A stretch of DNA of 64,000 nt from Cristatella mucedo (GCA_009760855.2 WPIO01000094.1:1314001-1378000); one strand, 5' to 3'; positions 10,070 to 22,075 are shown, counted from the first letter of the stretch. A program made the numbers and translations. Notes: generated by a model from the letters alone, not told the origin.

Positions 10070-11140
10070 ATCCGCTAACAGATTTATTTGGACTGCAGCA
10101 ACTGCCAAGCTTGTTACCACTACCTACGCTGTTCACAGCAGACCCAGATCACCACAGCGAGTGCTGCGTTTGTAGCCTAATGGCTGCTGTTCACGAGCCA
10201 CAGCTCGCATTCTGTTTGCTATCACAAATTGATTCGTGTTCTGCTTCCGGAGACACCGAAGTAGGTATTGAGCTCATTAGGCATGCTACGAAACTTTAAG
10301 GTTGCAAACAAAGCCAGTTGGTGGATTCACACAGTGCGACCTAAAAAAAGGAAATAGATGTGTGAGACGCCAAAGTCCCTATTGAAGTTCTTATTGAAGG
10401 GCTGAAGTTCCTGGAATAATCGGCAAACAGTATTAGCAAAGCTAGAAATAGTCTCTCGGAGCTAGTGCAACTACGCAGCAACGAGCGAAAAACCATGGGG
10501 CAAAGCCTGGCCTTCCTGGCGGCACATCGATCGTGGCCGCCGTGGCCGCCGCGGCCGCCGTGGCCAGTAAGTGACATCCCTACGGAGGGCAATCGAACGA
10601 CGGTTAGCCAGCTCATCAGTGCTGGCCAAATGGGACAGTGATACGTAGATAATAGACACCACCGACGCTCCGTGTAGGCTCGATGGATGGCTGTACTAAC
10701 TGACCTGGCTGCCTAACCTGGTGCGCATTGATGACTTTGAAGGTGGCAATTAAATTTCCACGTCTGAAAAAATCTAGTGAACGCCATAGCAAGAGTATGT
10801 AACAAGGGTGCTCGCAGGTACATCGCTCCTCTCATAATCAATTCAATTGCTTCTAGACGCTCTTTTTAGAGTTCCTTCCAGGCGCTGCCGGCTATGAGAT
10901 TGCAAGACATTTCAGGTCATCGTAAGCTCCTTAGAGCGTCGCCTCTCCTGTAATATCCGCTCTGACTTCCAGCAAAAAATACGAGCTGAGTACACAATAC
11001 CGCGAATCCTAGGAATGTACTACCTGAAGTGTTTCGCGTACCTGCAGACGCCTACCTAGCTAGCTTAGGAAGTCATTCGATTGAACCCATAATAGGCGCG
11101 TAACGTGACAATAGCGCCTAGATAGGGCTACCAAAGATGT
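10070..11140. other. no firm feature; short GTGGCCGCC repeat
   Basis: No exon supported. At about 10531-10565 the 9-mer GTGGCCGCC or a close variant repeats four times. A C12 run starts at about 11141. Confidence 0.45.
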
Positions 11141-11180
11141 CCCCCCCCCCCAGTCATCAGCACACCTGATGCCTTCATAA

Positions 11181-11574
11181 AGCCAGCTCACTTCCTACAA
11201 TTAGCACAGTGCTCTTAGCAGGCTTTTAAAAACGGTCACAAGCGTCCGTTTGTATTTACGATATATGAGCAAATTTAGATATAATCTTTCTAGCTTAGGA
11301 TTTGGGATTTTGAGTGTAGTGCTTAGGGATTGTGAGTTGTTGGCTTTACGTTTTAGGTTCTAGTGGTTGGATTTTGCAATTTCATTAGCTTTGAGGTCTT
11401 GAGCTTGAGGACCTAAGTTTTAGGGCTTAGCATTTAGTTTTGAGGTTTTACGGACATTGGAAGCAGGAAATATATCCTAAATGTGTTTATTTATCGTAAA
11501 TATAAACAGACCCTGGCTAGCGAGCTTAGCTGCCTGCTGTGGAGACTGTGCCCTTAGCAGGAAGTGAGCTGGCT
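11181..11574. mobile_element. foldback (long inverted repeat) element
   Basis: The left arm begins AGCCAGCTCACTTCCT (11181) and the right arm ends AGGAAGTGAGCTGGCT (11574). Pairing continues inward with mismatches, including GTATTTACGATA against ATCGTAAATATAAAC around 11255 and 11490. The centre (11290-11460) is G/T-rich with degenerate TTAGGG-like words. About 394 bp, no coding capacity: a foldback or MITE-type element. No clear target duplication seen. Confidence 0.65.
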
Positions 11575-11580
11575 CTACGA

Positions 11581-11644
11581 ATGAGCGACGCCGCAGTAGC
11601 TGATCAAGGGAGGAAGAAAGACGGCGGTACTCTAAAGATTATTG
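11581..11644 (+). CDS. candidate first coding exon
   Basis: ATG opens 21 codons (MSDAAVADQGRKKDGGTLKI...) to a donor ATTG|GTAAGA in phase 1. The Met-Ser-Asp-Ala start is typical of cytosolic animal proteins, but the segment is short and its downstream exon was not found. It begins six bases after the foldback element. Confidence 0.22.
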
Positions 11645-12180
11645 GTAAGAATAAATTATTTGAGCAGCTTTTTTGGGTTGTATTGACGCTACCCTAAGAA
11701 TTATCGAATATTTTTGCAGAGTATCGGACATGCAGAGCAAACGCTTCTTTTTCTAACGGACCTTAAGAAAAGGAGTCAACCAGCTAATAATTTGGTTTGC
11801 CATAGATTACTTAAGGATACAAAGAGGTTAAAAATGGAGCAGATGTCCAGCTGGGTAAAAAGAAGCTAACGTGTGAAAGTTCTTGTGAGTAGGAAATAGG
11901 ATAATTTCTTATATTTTGTTGATCAACATGCAGCGTCTTCAATAAATCAGACGCATCATAGCTGAACTCGTTTTATTATTCGATGGCGCCATTTCGTACG
12001 TACTCCTGCCTAGCTTCGTTGGCTTAATGTCATTTCGCTACTTAAAATAAGAATAGATTTTTAAAGGAGCCTCAGAGAAATAAATGTGCTTTTATGCAGT
12101 TTATATATGCTTTAAAGTAAGCATTAGTATATGGTCAGTGACAAAATGAATTTTTTCAGACAGCTTGAGCGAGCCAGCAT

Positions 12181-12381
12181 CTATTCACAAAGCTGAACCT
12201 GCGAATGCTGTGAGAAACAGATATGCTTTAGCTTCATTTTAACTTTCGTCCAGTCAGGAGATACACGAACTCCGTCGGAGGTGATTTTGAGGCTTCTGAG
12301 AGCATCGTCAATCAAGTTGTTTGTGTTTGAATCCCTACTGAAATTGGTCCGAAGATTCATCTGTGTCCTTACGTTTTGCAA
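12181..12381 (-). CDS. candidate coding exon, unrecognised
   Basis: Minus-strand frame of about 66 codons ending in TAG (NTNNLIDDALRSLKITSDG then VRVSPDWTKVKMKLKHICF). Possible acceptors GGACACAG|ATG (phase 0) and CTTAGCAG lie at its 5' side. The mix looks protein-like; no family recognised. It may pair with the 12838-12755 exon. Confidence 0.28.
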   Translation of the reverse strand: MQNVRTQMNLRTNFSRDSNTNNLIDDALRSLKITSDGVRVSPDWTKVKMKLKHICFSQHSQVQLCE

Positions 12382-12754
12382 GCTGCTAAGTGAGTGTTTC
12401 CTGGATTTTTTTGGAAAATAGAAAGAACGGTAGAGTAGCTTTTTCGGGTCTTTGAAGTAAGTTATAGCTTTTGAAGCAATGCTCCAAGGGTCACCTATTT
12501 GAAAGAATTTGTCTCGGGCCCATGTGTCCTTGAAATTATGGAAAAATTGAATTGGAGTAGTTGGAGCGTCATTGCATGGTAGCTTTCCCTGTAGCGGGCA
12601 GCGTTTTTTCGTGCCTTCAGAAGCTGAGTGTAGAGCCGCATGATGTCAATATTTTTGTCTTGGCACTACTCTTAGAGTGGCAAGGAGTCACTAGACTTTG
12701 AGACTTTGAGAATGAGGAAAGTTTGAGCACATCAGCTAACGAGTAAAGTCTGCT

Positions 12755-12838
12755 TACTTTCACCAACTCAGCACTAACTAAATCCCGAATTGCTTGGAGA
12801 AGTGCACAAAGCCAGAGTAGCGAGTGCATTTTTAACAT
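12755..12838 (-). CDS. candidate coding exon with hydrophobic start
   Basis: Minus-strand ATG at 12838 follows a stop directly and opens MLKMHSLLWLCALLQAIRDL..., ending at donor GTGAAA|GTAAGC in phase 0. The N-terminus is hydrophobic and could be a signal or membrane segment. Order and strand fit the candidate exon at 12181; the joint is unproven. Confidence 0.25.
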
Positions 12839-13020
12839 TCAGGCTACGTTTCTACAACTCATTGCTTGTAGGTCTTTAATGCAGTGCAATATAAGGCTTT
12901 AGTTATTGCAAAATATGCAGCTAGCTGATCATTCGTAAACGTCACTGCTCACATATTACACCGATGCTCACCATCACATATCGAGCTCGCGATCGTATTG
13001 CTCACGGCCTCCCAGTCCCG

Positions 13021-13023
<3 letters not shown>

Positions 13024-13099
<76 letters not shown>
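13024..13099 (+). repeat. (CT)n microsatellite, about 76 bp
   Basis: Nearly perfect CT dinucleotide array. Its flanks (CAGTCCCGC and GTGCTATTTAAAT) are not L2-B tail, unlike the arrays at 25157 and 45164. Confidence 0.95.
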
Positions 13100-13105
<6 letters not shown>

Positions 13106-13226
13106 TTTAAATTTAGCTGTACGCATCTCATTTGATGGAGCCCACTCTATTCGCCCGAGTTCATTATTTAAGCCCCTAACTAGCGTGCATTTCCTCCGAG
13201 CCCGTGCCTTATCTTACTACATCATT

Positions 13227-13535
<309 letters not shown>

Positions 13536-13539
13536 ACAG

Positions 13540-13845
13540 CTCATACATACCTCAAATCCTTTGGCGACCGTATCTTTACTGGAGCTCACTTCCGACCTGC
13601 GCGTCGAGACGTCTCCTGGCTTTTCCATATTTACAAAGAGAGTAAACACGCATTTTACTTACGACAGCATTTAGTGGGTCCCTGCGATTCGTCCTTTACG
13701 TGTTTATGCGTGCTTACACTGTTGCGAGCTGTCACTAACGACACTTGCATGCTGACCCTGTGCATGTCACTACTAATCATGTTATTCTTATTGCTTATTG
13801 GGCATGCTACCACGAACCATTCGTTCGTACTTTCTTTGCAACAAA
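13540..13845 (+). mobile_element. L2-B fragment (C-terminus and 3' UTR)
   Basis: Starts in the ORF end (CCTCAAATCCTTTGGCGACC) and continues through TTTAGTGGGTCCCTGCGATT and the UTR to TTCTTTGCAACAAAAGTTAA. There it switches abruptly to L2-A sequence without an ATT tail. Confidence 0.8.
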
Positions 13846-13849
13846 AGTT

Positions 13850-14265
13850 AAGCGCTACGACTTGGCTTCTCTATACTTAGCTGAATTGCTACACCAGTTT
13901 CAGCCTCCTCGTGCCCTCAGGACCTGTATGGACACTAAATTAGCTTTCCATTCCTCCGCTTAAAGACCGCTGGCGACAGAAGCTTTAGCTGTGCATGTCC
14001 TGTGCTGTGGAACTCTCCTGCTGCCGGCTATGGCTCATCCTTTCCAGCGGTCGTGAGCTGCTACTGCCATGCTAATCACTACCTCAACTGCTTTCCTGAT
14101 TCTGCTATGCTTTCCACTTTCTGTTTGTTGCGTGAGATAAATTCTGGTGGCTACCGAATGCGGACCAAAAGCCGCTTAGGCTGCGAGCGGGCTATTCACA
14201 ACTCTCCTGCATAACACCCATATAGTCTTTGTGGAGTTACAGATGGAGATACATTACGGTACAGT
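13850..14265 (+). mobile_element. L2-A fragment (C-terminus and 3' end)
   Basis: Matches the L2-A ORF end (CTTAGCTGAATTGCTACACC, then AGACCGCTGGCGACAGAAGC) and the 3' UTR to GAGTTACAGATGGAGATACA. It abuts the preceding L2-B piece directly. Confidence 0.85.
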
Positions 14266-14449
14266 ATGCTGAACAGGCACCGTGACGGGCAGCAACTGTC
14301 GCACTTCTCAAAGCCTAGGGCTCAAGTCAGCTCTACTTCTACAGTATCAACTGACTTCCCCTTGTATGGCGTCGGGTTTTATGCGGCCTCGGCCATAGAT
14401 TGTCGCGTAGTCGGCTCCTCACTCCTACGATTCAAGAGCCGCAAATGAA

Positions 14450-14680
14450 TGCGGTGAGCGGTAAGCAATGATAGCACACTAGGTAAGGTGGATGCTTTTC
14501 ACGACCTCGGTCCCTAGGTCGTGAAAAGCAGCCACCACCTCGGTCCCGAGGTCGTGTGTTTGAATCCTGCCGTGAACAATTATTTATTGCCACTGCAGCG
14601 GTGGTGATAGCCGTCACGGCTCCTCTGTCGCTATAAAAAAGAGGCTGTTATATCAGCTAGTATTTTCTTATTTATTTAAC
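14450..14680 (+). mobile_element. SINE-2 copy with inserted hairpin
   Basis: SINE-2 head, B box (GTTTGAATCCTGCC) and body (GATAGCCGTCACGGCTCC). The head carries an extra segment that forms a perfect 13-bp hairpin: CTTTTCACGACCT (14495-14507) and AGGTCGTGAAAAG (14516-14528). The CACGACCTCGGTCC block is thus present twice. Confidence 0.8.
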
Positions 14681-14689
14681 TTTATAATC

Positions 14690-16000
14690 TGACTTATTTA
14701 GCTCGCCGCCCTTTCAAGGTCAACCTCCTATAGAAACGCCGTCCTTGGCCGCAAAAATAAGCAACACAACCACCAGCTGCGGTAGATGTAACTGTTTTGC
14801 TCCGCGACCGTATTAAGCTCCAACACGAATTGCTAACAAAAATTTGTTCAGACGCCTTATTTGATATTGGCTCGCTGTAGCTGTCCTGTCTTCATCTTTC
14901 CGCCAGCAGTCGTCCCGCCAACGAGTCAAAGCGTCTCCATAAGCTCGGCTTTCATCAGATCATGCCGTTGGCAGCTAACTTAGCTGGCCACAAGCGAGGA
15001 GCAACACACCTGCCTGCTGCCGAGTGACTGTGTCCACAGGCTCATTGCTAGAATCGGTTTTGCAATCCAGTCCAAACTTTCTTTCCGTTAGACAATCCAG
15101 GAGATATAAATGAAAGCTTCTAGAGCCCAAGCTCTCCCAAAATCGTTCACCTAATGACGAACTTTTGAACGCAGTAAACGGTCAAGTTACCGGCAATCGA
15201 AAGAAGGAAGTTCGTGCAATCGCTATTGCGCCTTGCCTGCGTAGGATACGTAGCACAGCCGCCGTGGCTACACGGAGTTGCTCGACAAGTAAATGCTCAG
15301 GGATGTTAAAATTTCACACTGAGTTACAATCATACTGAAATCGCCGCAGGAGAAGCGGCGCAAACGTTGATATGTGCAGGAAAAGGAGCATTCCTTGGTG
15401 CGCGAATACACGAAGACAGTTCGTCGTGGAAACACAGAACTGCTAAACTGACGTTCAGCCTTCTAGTCATGGTAAATATTTTAAAATCAGGCTTCTCCAC
15501 TCGTACGTTGAATTTCTCGACTTCATTACACAGAGCTTCTTCTATTGCCTACACCTACACTTGGCGAGTCGCTTAAATGCCCTAGAAATCTTTTAGATGG
15601 ACAGTAGGAAGTTCAATCCTTCTGCTGTCGCGACAGCTCTACACTCTTGGCATTATAGCAGTAGTTGCACTACTTTTATAAATTTGATGATTAGCCATGA
15701 TATTTACATGATATATTTTGAACTTTTGCTTTTAACGCCGACGTACATCTACGTACAGCTTATCAGTTATCTAAAGACGAGTACGTACATTCAAATACAG
15801 CCGTTCGGCCTTCAGTACACCCTTAAAAAATTTAGCTAATAATCATATATTCATAAATATTTCAAGGTAAAAGATTTGCCCTCTTTCAATTTACTTAATT
15901 TTTGGCCAACCACGACTTAAAAGTTCGCCGAAGCTCAGCAAAAGAATTTAATGAATCCCCCGAATTGGCCCGAGCAGGCAGCTACTGCAGCTTTTGATTT
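14690..16000. other. no firm feature
   Basis: No repeat family recognised. Open frames at 15367-15576 and 15597-15839 (plus) lack convincing splice sites and look like chance frames in AT-rich DNA. Confidence 0.45.
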
Positions 16001-18320
16001 ATTAATGTAATGTAATGTATCTCCGTCAGTAATTCCACAAAGTCATAACTACCATGTGGGTGTTACGCAGGAGAGTTTTGTATAGCGCACTCACAGCCTA
16101 AGCGGCTTTCGGTACGCATTTGGTAGCCAACAGACTTCGTCTCACGCAACAAAGAGAAAGTGGGAAGCATAGCAGAGTTAGGAGAGCAGTTGAGGTAGTA
16201 AGTAGCATAGAAGTAGCAGTTCAGGACCGCTGAAAAAGATGTGCCATAGTCGGCAGTTGGAGAGTAGATGTCGTTGCGTAAGAATTGTGGAAGCGAGTTC
16301 CACAGTCTAGGACCTGCAGAGCTAAAGCTTCTGTCGCCAACTGTCTTTAAGCTGAGGAATGGGACAGCTAATTTATTGTCCACACAGGACCTGAGGGCAC
16401 GAACAGGCTGAAACTGATGTAGCAGTACAGCTAGGTACGAAGGAGCCAAGCCGTGGCGGGCCTTGTGGGTCAGCGTGAGAAGTTTGCTCTGTATCCTTTG
16501 CTCAACCGGCAACCATCCTAGCTCTTTCAGCAGAGTTGACACGTGCTCAAACCGCTGGGACATGAAGACCAGCCTTGCAGCCATATTCATAGTCCGCTGT
16601 AGTGGCATAATAGCTTTCTTTGGTAGCCCAGCCAAATGGGAATTACAATAATCAAGCCGAGACAGAACTAAAGAGCTGGTTAAATTTTTTTACAAGCCAC
16701 TGTTAGAGACAGCTTCTAATCTTGGATAGGGATCGGATGTGATGGCTAGCTGTAGAGGCAGTCTTCTGAATGAAGCTTTTGAAATCGAGGCAGCTGTCGA
16801 ACACGACGCTTAGATTACGAGCACGTGGTGAAGGTCGCACAATAGCATCACCTATTAGAACAGCAAAGCCTTTTAATCCAGCCACATGCTTAGGGTGTCT
16901 TATGAGCAACAGTTCGGTTTTATCATCATTTAATTTCAGGAAGTTTTCCGACATCCAGGATCGAATATCGGCAAGGCAAGCATTCAGTTTCTCAGTTGCT
17001 GCAGCAGATTCCGACGGTTTAAATGACAAATACAACTGAGTGAGTATCGTCAGCATAGAAGTGATATCCTATTCCATGGGCCTTAATCACTTTTCCCAGA
17101 GGTTGTGTATAAATGGAGAACAGCAAGGGACCGAGTACAGACCCTTGAGGGACTCCGCAGGTGACCCTTCTCATGTCTGAGACCTGACCCCCACACGACA
17201 CGGATTGAACACGATCAGACAAGGATGATTTAAACCACGCCAGTGCTTCGTCTGCCAGACCGATCGTTGTTCTCAATCGTTCAAGCAGAACTTCGTGATC
17301 AATGGTGTCGAAGGCAGCAGACAGATCTAGCAGAGCTAGGGCAGTGACATTCCCGTCGTCGTTGCCACGTAGAATGTCATTGTTAACACGGAGGAGAGCA
17401 GTTTCAGTAGAGTGCTGCCTCTTGAACCCTGATTGAAATGTTTCTGACATTCCATTATTTTCAATATGTTTAACTAGCTGCTTAGCAACAATTTTTTCAA
17501 GAATCTTTGATAAGAACGGAAGAAGGAAAACTGGACGATAGTTTGCTAGGATCTCTGTGTCTAATCCAGGCTTTTTAAGAAAAAGGTCTAACGATTGCCG
17601 ATTTGAAGGACTTGGGGACGACCCCTTTTCCCAAAGAAGCATTAAAAATGTTGGTTATAGCAGGGCTAAGTTGGTCTGCAAGTGAAGACCACAGAGATGA
17701 AGGTATAGGGTCTTCAGGAGACGAGCTCTTTTTGCTAGACCTTATTAAGGCAGCCACATCACAGGCAGAAACATCGGAGAACCTTTTAAGAAAGGTCAAA
17801 TGTTGAGAAACCCCGATTGCTTTGGTCGGAGAGGGCTTAATGGAGGCACGAATCTGCACAATTTTTTCAGTAAAGAAGGCTGACAACTTTTCGGCTGAGC
17901 CCTTAATATCTGGGGAGTCAGACCTCACAGCATTGGCCAGTAAATGGTTTACTGTTTTGTAAATCTGTTTAGTGTCCGACTGGCAGGAATTCAGCTTTTT
18001 AATGAAAAAAGAAGCCCTGACTTTTTTTAAGCCTTCGGGTGTAAACTCGAAGGAAGTCTTTAAAATTGACTAGGTCTGCCTCAGACCCCGATTTCTTGAA
18101 ACGACGTTCCAGCCTGTGCCTAACACGTTTCTGTTCGTTAAGCCCTTTTGCGGTAGATAGTAGTTAATGGCTGACTTAGCGTACTGAAATGGTTCGAAGT
18201 AGGTCATACGAGCTCGCGGCCCATCCAAAACAGCTATTTTCTTCGCTAAAGCAACGTCTGCATGATTAACGCCTGTAGGTTTTTTTTTTAGGTCGACTAG
18301 CACTCGCAGAGTTTAGAAGC
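16001..18320 (-). mobile_element. long L2-A LINE, 5'-truncated, broken frames
   Basis: The longest LINE in the window. Reading 5' to 3' on minus: a basic linker (RVRHRLERRFKKSGSEADL) near 18130-18060; RT fingers (NYRPVFLLPFLSKILEK) near 17540; RT motif A (LLDLSAAFDTIDHE) near 17310; motif B ([13 protein letters not shown]) near 17140; motif C, FYADDT, near 17055; then the C-terminal region (LGWLPVEQRIQSKLLTLTHK) near 16500. The 3' UTR ends in a (TTACA)n tail at 16001-16020. L2 clade by these motifs. Frameshifts and stops split the ORF into at least four pieces, and the endonuclease part is missing, so it is dead. Very similar to the plus-strand copy at 31409. Confidence 0.92.
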
Positions 18321-18329
18321 CTTCTGAGC

Positions 18330-18965
18330 ATTTCAGTCTAATCAGGTAGTTGGTGTTTCTAATTAATGCAATCTCGACAGAAAAATGTAAACTGAATACT
18401 TAAATATCGGCCATAACTTTTCAAATGTTGCTTTATTTGGCTACCGGTCGGTCTAAACATTCCAGATTTTTCCAGTTGGCTGACAACTAAAAAGAGATAG
18501 AGGTGCAAAGCTGCATGCAAAAGGGGTCGCTTTAGCTGTTGCCCGGATGGCGTGCACGAGTCGCCACTAGCGGCCAAAACTTGCTGCTGCCTTTTCATGC
18601 GGACTGTGAAGGAGAAGCGAAAAAAATTTCCTGCTTCCACTTCCGGCTTGCGCTTTCCACTTTCGGCCCGTGGACTCTGTAGCATCGGTTTACCCGAAGT
18701 GCGTCCGTCCCAGCGAACCAAATGTAAACGGTAGTTTATAGAGTGCACTACGTGGTACAGGCAGACAGACAGACAGGCGATACAGAGAGCAAGTTCCAAA
18801 ACAAAATGGCTCTCGTACAGCAATGCTCAGCGTTAGCGAGCTATAAGCTCGTCCGCAGAGTTATGGACAAGAGCTGCTTATGAGATAGCCGCGATAGGCC
18901 GAGACATTTGAGCAGAGCAATTTATGTTTACTTAAAAACAAGATTATTGCATGACTTATGACCTG
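18330..18965. other. no firm feature
   Basis: A long minus-strand open frame (18359-18823, no ATG start) is present but resembles no family. Treated as chance. Confidence 0.4.
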
Positions 18966-18971
18966 GCCAGC

Positions 18972-19026
18972 ATATAAGGCATGGGCCCGACCGACGTCGC
19001 TCTCTTGGAGTAACAGTGTGCCGGTC
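18972..19026 (+). promoter_or_regulatory. possible core promoter and short first exon
   Basis: TATA-like CATATAAGGC at about 18972 is followed about 30 bases later by CTCTCTTGG (possible start) and, at 19026, a good donor CCGGTCG|GTGAGT. No downstream exon was matched. Weak on its own. Confidence 0.2.
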
Positions 19027-19097
19027 GGTGAGTCCTAGCGCTCAGTGCGAGCTACCGTAAGCTGGTAAACGAATCGTTTGGAAGTCACCTGCTGTTT

Positions 19098-19205
19098 CAG
19101 CGGCATCATACATTTTGATCATGTTTTCTTTGCAGCAAATTTAAAGTGTCTAGAAAAAGATTAAGTTCTCTGAGGGCTCTATAAAACTGTATTATTATTA
19201 CGACT
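19098..19205 (+). mobile_element. L2-B 3' end fragment
   Basis: TTTGCAGCAAATTTAAAGTG, then AAGATTAAGTTCTCTGAGGG and an ATT tail. Confidence 0.75.
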
Positions 19206-19295
19206 ATACTGGCTATTGCTGTGTTTTTCTAATATGGTCTTGTTTTTAGCGCTGAGTAAAGAATATTGAGCAGTGCTGTGTTGCCATGGTTAGCT

Positions 19296-19395
19296 GATGT
19301 TGAGCTTCAGTTCCTTTGCAACAAATTTGAAGTGTCTAGAAAGAGATTGAGCTCTCTTAGGGCACTATATCAAATGTAGTATTACTATTATCACA
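19296..19395 (+). mobile_element. L2-B 3' end fragment
   Basis: CCTTTGCAACAAATTTGAAG, then AGAGATTGAGCTCTCTTAGG and ATT/ACT repeats. Lies about 90 bp after another tail in the same orientation. Confidence 0.75.
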
Positions 19396-19399
19396 CTGC

Positions 19400-20215
19400 A
19401 CACGTTGTGCCGCCACCCAAACGACTGAGGGTAGCTCAATCATAATGTTAACAACTGCATAGTACAATACAGAGGACAAGCGGTGATCTGCACTAGGACG
19501 CGTCTTCAAGGAAGCCACCAGCGTCACGAAAGAGAAGAAAGCGTCATGTCTAAAGATCTAGATGGCGACGGAGAGAAGAATACAACAGAAATTAGCTCCC
19601 ATTCGGTCGTAGACTACATTTTGCAATGTTTAAAACTATAAAGCATCGATTTTTTTATTTCCGCTTGGCCCTGCAATTTATCTTAATGATGGCTTTCTTA
19701 CCGCCCGCGGCATACTGTGAAATGGAATTACGCCCATGCCCTGAGCTGCTTGCTACTCGCCCGTTTCGCTGAGCGCCGCTGAGGCTACGCCGGCTGCTGT
19801 GGCCAGCACAACTCCTTCGTCCCAACGAGCGGACCCGTGGCTTTGTGCGTCCGGCATGCAGCTCTTTGCAACTCGCGAGCATTGCTCTTCCGTCTTTGAC
19901 CTTTGACTTGGAGCCTTAGTTAGCTCATCGTCGTGTAATCCCTTATTCCCGACCTGTATTAGCAAGTGCACTATTACTATTATGTAAGCACATTCTTTAG
20001 TATTGATGCTTGTTTAGCCGCCGCAGCCTGCTCATCCGTCCCGCGCCATTGAAAGGTGAAGGTCTGGACAATCGTTACAGCCTGCAAAGGTGGCCAAGCA
20101 TCCTAGTGGTCTCACTTCTCGTTGGACGCCCGTGGCGGAAATTTTGATGCAACGGGGTCGCCGCATTTACGCTTGAACCCAATAGCAATGCTGCCGCTTA
20201 AGAACATCCAACGCG
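19400..20215. other. no firm feature
   Basis: A short plus-strand frame at about 19546-19640 (MSKDLDGDGEKNTTEISSH...) ends in TAA and looks protein-like, but has no supporting splice site. Otherwise nothing. Confidence 0.35.
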
Positions 20216-20217
20216 CT

Positions 20218-20375
20218 AGGCTGGCTTGACCCAGCGGTTAAGGTGCTTGCCCAAGCAAAGTTCAAGGAGAATGCATTTGATAGCCGAGGTCGTGGACTCG
20301 AGCCCGTGGCATATGTAAAGCGCCTAAATGGAGAGATTAAATTTTCTTAAGGCGCTGTACAAACGAATTAAGCGC
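20218..20375 (+). mobile_element. SINE-1 copy with head insertion
   Basis: GACCCAGCGGTTAAGGTGCT head, B box GTGGACTCGAGCCC, and tail AAAGCGCCTAAATGGAGAGA. The spacer between A and B boxes is longer than in other copies (extra AAGGAGAATGCATTTGATAG). Confidence 0.8.
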
Positions 20376-20379
20376 TTGT

Positions 20380-21062
20380 ATAATGTAATAAGAATTATGG
20401 AACTATATGCTGGACCCGCCGGCGTGCTTACAAATCATGTGGTTCGTAGTTGAATTCCAAGCAATCTAGATAAAATGAAATTATCCTCTAAGTCGTCAAA
20501 TGTCGCTGAGGATTGATCAGAGGAAACATTACGAATCCTCCAAAATGTGCATCGAATCGTCGCTGCACTTCGTTTGGAGGATAAGTGGTTTTAACTTTAT
20601 CCGTCGCTCAAAATAGTTCAAGCATAAAATCTAGCATGCACGCTAAAAGTCAATCAAGCGCTGCTGCGTGCAGTTCACGCTGTAACCGCTGGCTGTGCAG
20701 ATTCTGGTTGGCAATTCTTTTTCTGGACACTCAGGCCCCTGATTGTGACTTTTAGGTAATGACTGGCTTTAGCTGGTTGGCTGACTAGGAAGGCTACTAT
20801 TGGTGTCATAATATGAAGTCTCTAGTCAGTTAAAGGGTAATTATTTTGAGTAATGCGTTTTTCCCGTAAGATTTTTCGATTTTACGCTGGAAAAAATTAT
20901 CTAAAGGTATGGAAGTCTCAAAGAGAACATGGAAATCGGACAAGGTCAGGGTCATGATAATTTTACAGTGATGCAATTTAATTAATAACACTCTTTAATG
21001 CTATGCGAGTGGCACGTTTGACACACTCCACGGATGTATGCAATATCTATACAGTGTACCAA
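20380..21062. other. no feature recognised
   Basis: No supported exon or repeat. Confidence 0.5.
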
Positions 21063-21850
21063 CGTAATAATAATACTAATAATAATAATAATGCACCTGA
21101 TAAAGCACCCTCAGAGAACTCAATCTCTCTCTAGGCGCTTTACATCTGCTGCAAAGGGAAATGCAATCGAATGGTGAGTAAAATCATGCTTGACAAGCAA
21201 ACAGAATGAATAGCATGGTTAGGGGTGACATGCACAGGGTCAGCATGCAAATGTGGTTAGTGGCAGCATGCACAATGTCAGTGCCCATATGCACACGAAG
21301 GAAGAATCACAGGTACCCACTAAATGCTGTCATAAATAGGTGTGTTTTTTAATTCTTTTAAAATGTGGTCAGGTCAGGGGATATTCTGACGCAGGTCGGG
21401 AGGGAGTTCCAGGCTTTGGGAGCATATGAACTAAATGCACGGTCTCCAAAAGATTTTACGTTTGTACGGGGTATTTGCAGACTCTTGGATTCCGAAAAGC
21501 TGGTAGTACGATGCTTGGCCTGATGGGGGAGTATATCTGAGAGATGGGCTGGAGCCAAAGAATGAAGCGACCTAAAAGTGAGCGACAAAACCTTGAAGTC
21601 AATCCGTTGTTTGACTGGTAGCCAGTGCAGGTCGGCGAGAAGTGGAGTGATGTGGCAACTGCGACGGTCACGACAAACAAGTTTTGCGGCAGAGTTGTGC
21701 ACCAGCTTGAATCGCCTGATCGTACATGCCGGTAGGCCAGCGAGCAGTGAGTTGCAGAAGTCGAGACCGGATGTCACAAATGCATGGACCAACTTGGACG
21801 TGGTATCCCTATCTAAACAAGCCCGAATTTTAGCAATGTTATGAAGCTGA
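21063..21850 (-). mobile_element. L2-B LINE, C-terminal part to tail
   Basis: One open minus-strand frame covers most of the piece (QLHNIAKIRACLDRDTTSK, then LDFCNSLLAGLP and HWLPVKQRIDFKVLSL to PDLTTF), followed by the full 3' UTR and an (ATT)n tail at 21063. The RT domain is missing (5' truncation). Among the best preserved L2-B ORF ends here. Confidence 0.92.
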
Positions 21851-21885
21851 GATGTAGATAGATACAATCGGAGCGAGCCACTCGC

Positions 21886-22075
21886 CTTGTGATATCAAAT
21901 TCTTATGGCCTAGCATTATGGCATATGCACTCTCGGCAGACATAATGGGAAAATTCAAACCCTGCTTCTTAAATGGCCAATAATATTCCTTCAGTTTAGA
22001 TTGCATTGGTTTTAGAGCTCCATACAATGCTTTAGCTAAGCCAGAGTCATGCAAAGATGATGTGTGCCACCGGTT
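21886..22075 (-). CDS. candidate internal coding exon, unrecognised
   Basis: Minus-strand segment after acceptor CACACATTTAG (ends 22076), open for about 63 codons (WHTSSLHDSGLAKALYGAL then KPMQSKLKEYYWPFKKQGL). A possible non-canonical donor is CAAG|GCGAGT at 21885. A 5'-truncated L2-B begins only about 36 bp beyond, so the real exon end may have been displaced. Strongly protein-like; no family recognised. Confidence 0.35.

Noticed and set aside
11280-11465. Interstitial telomere repeat
   Set aside because: TTAGGG-like words are irregular and diverged; no run of two perfect units.
18359-18823. 154-codon minus-strand frame
   Set aside because: No ATG, no splice sites and no recognisable motif; the composition looks random.
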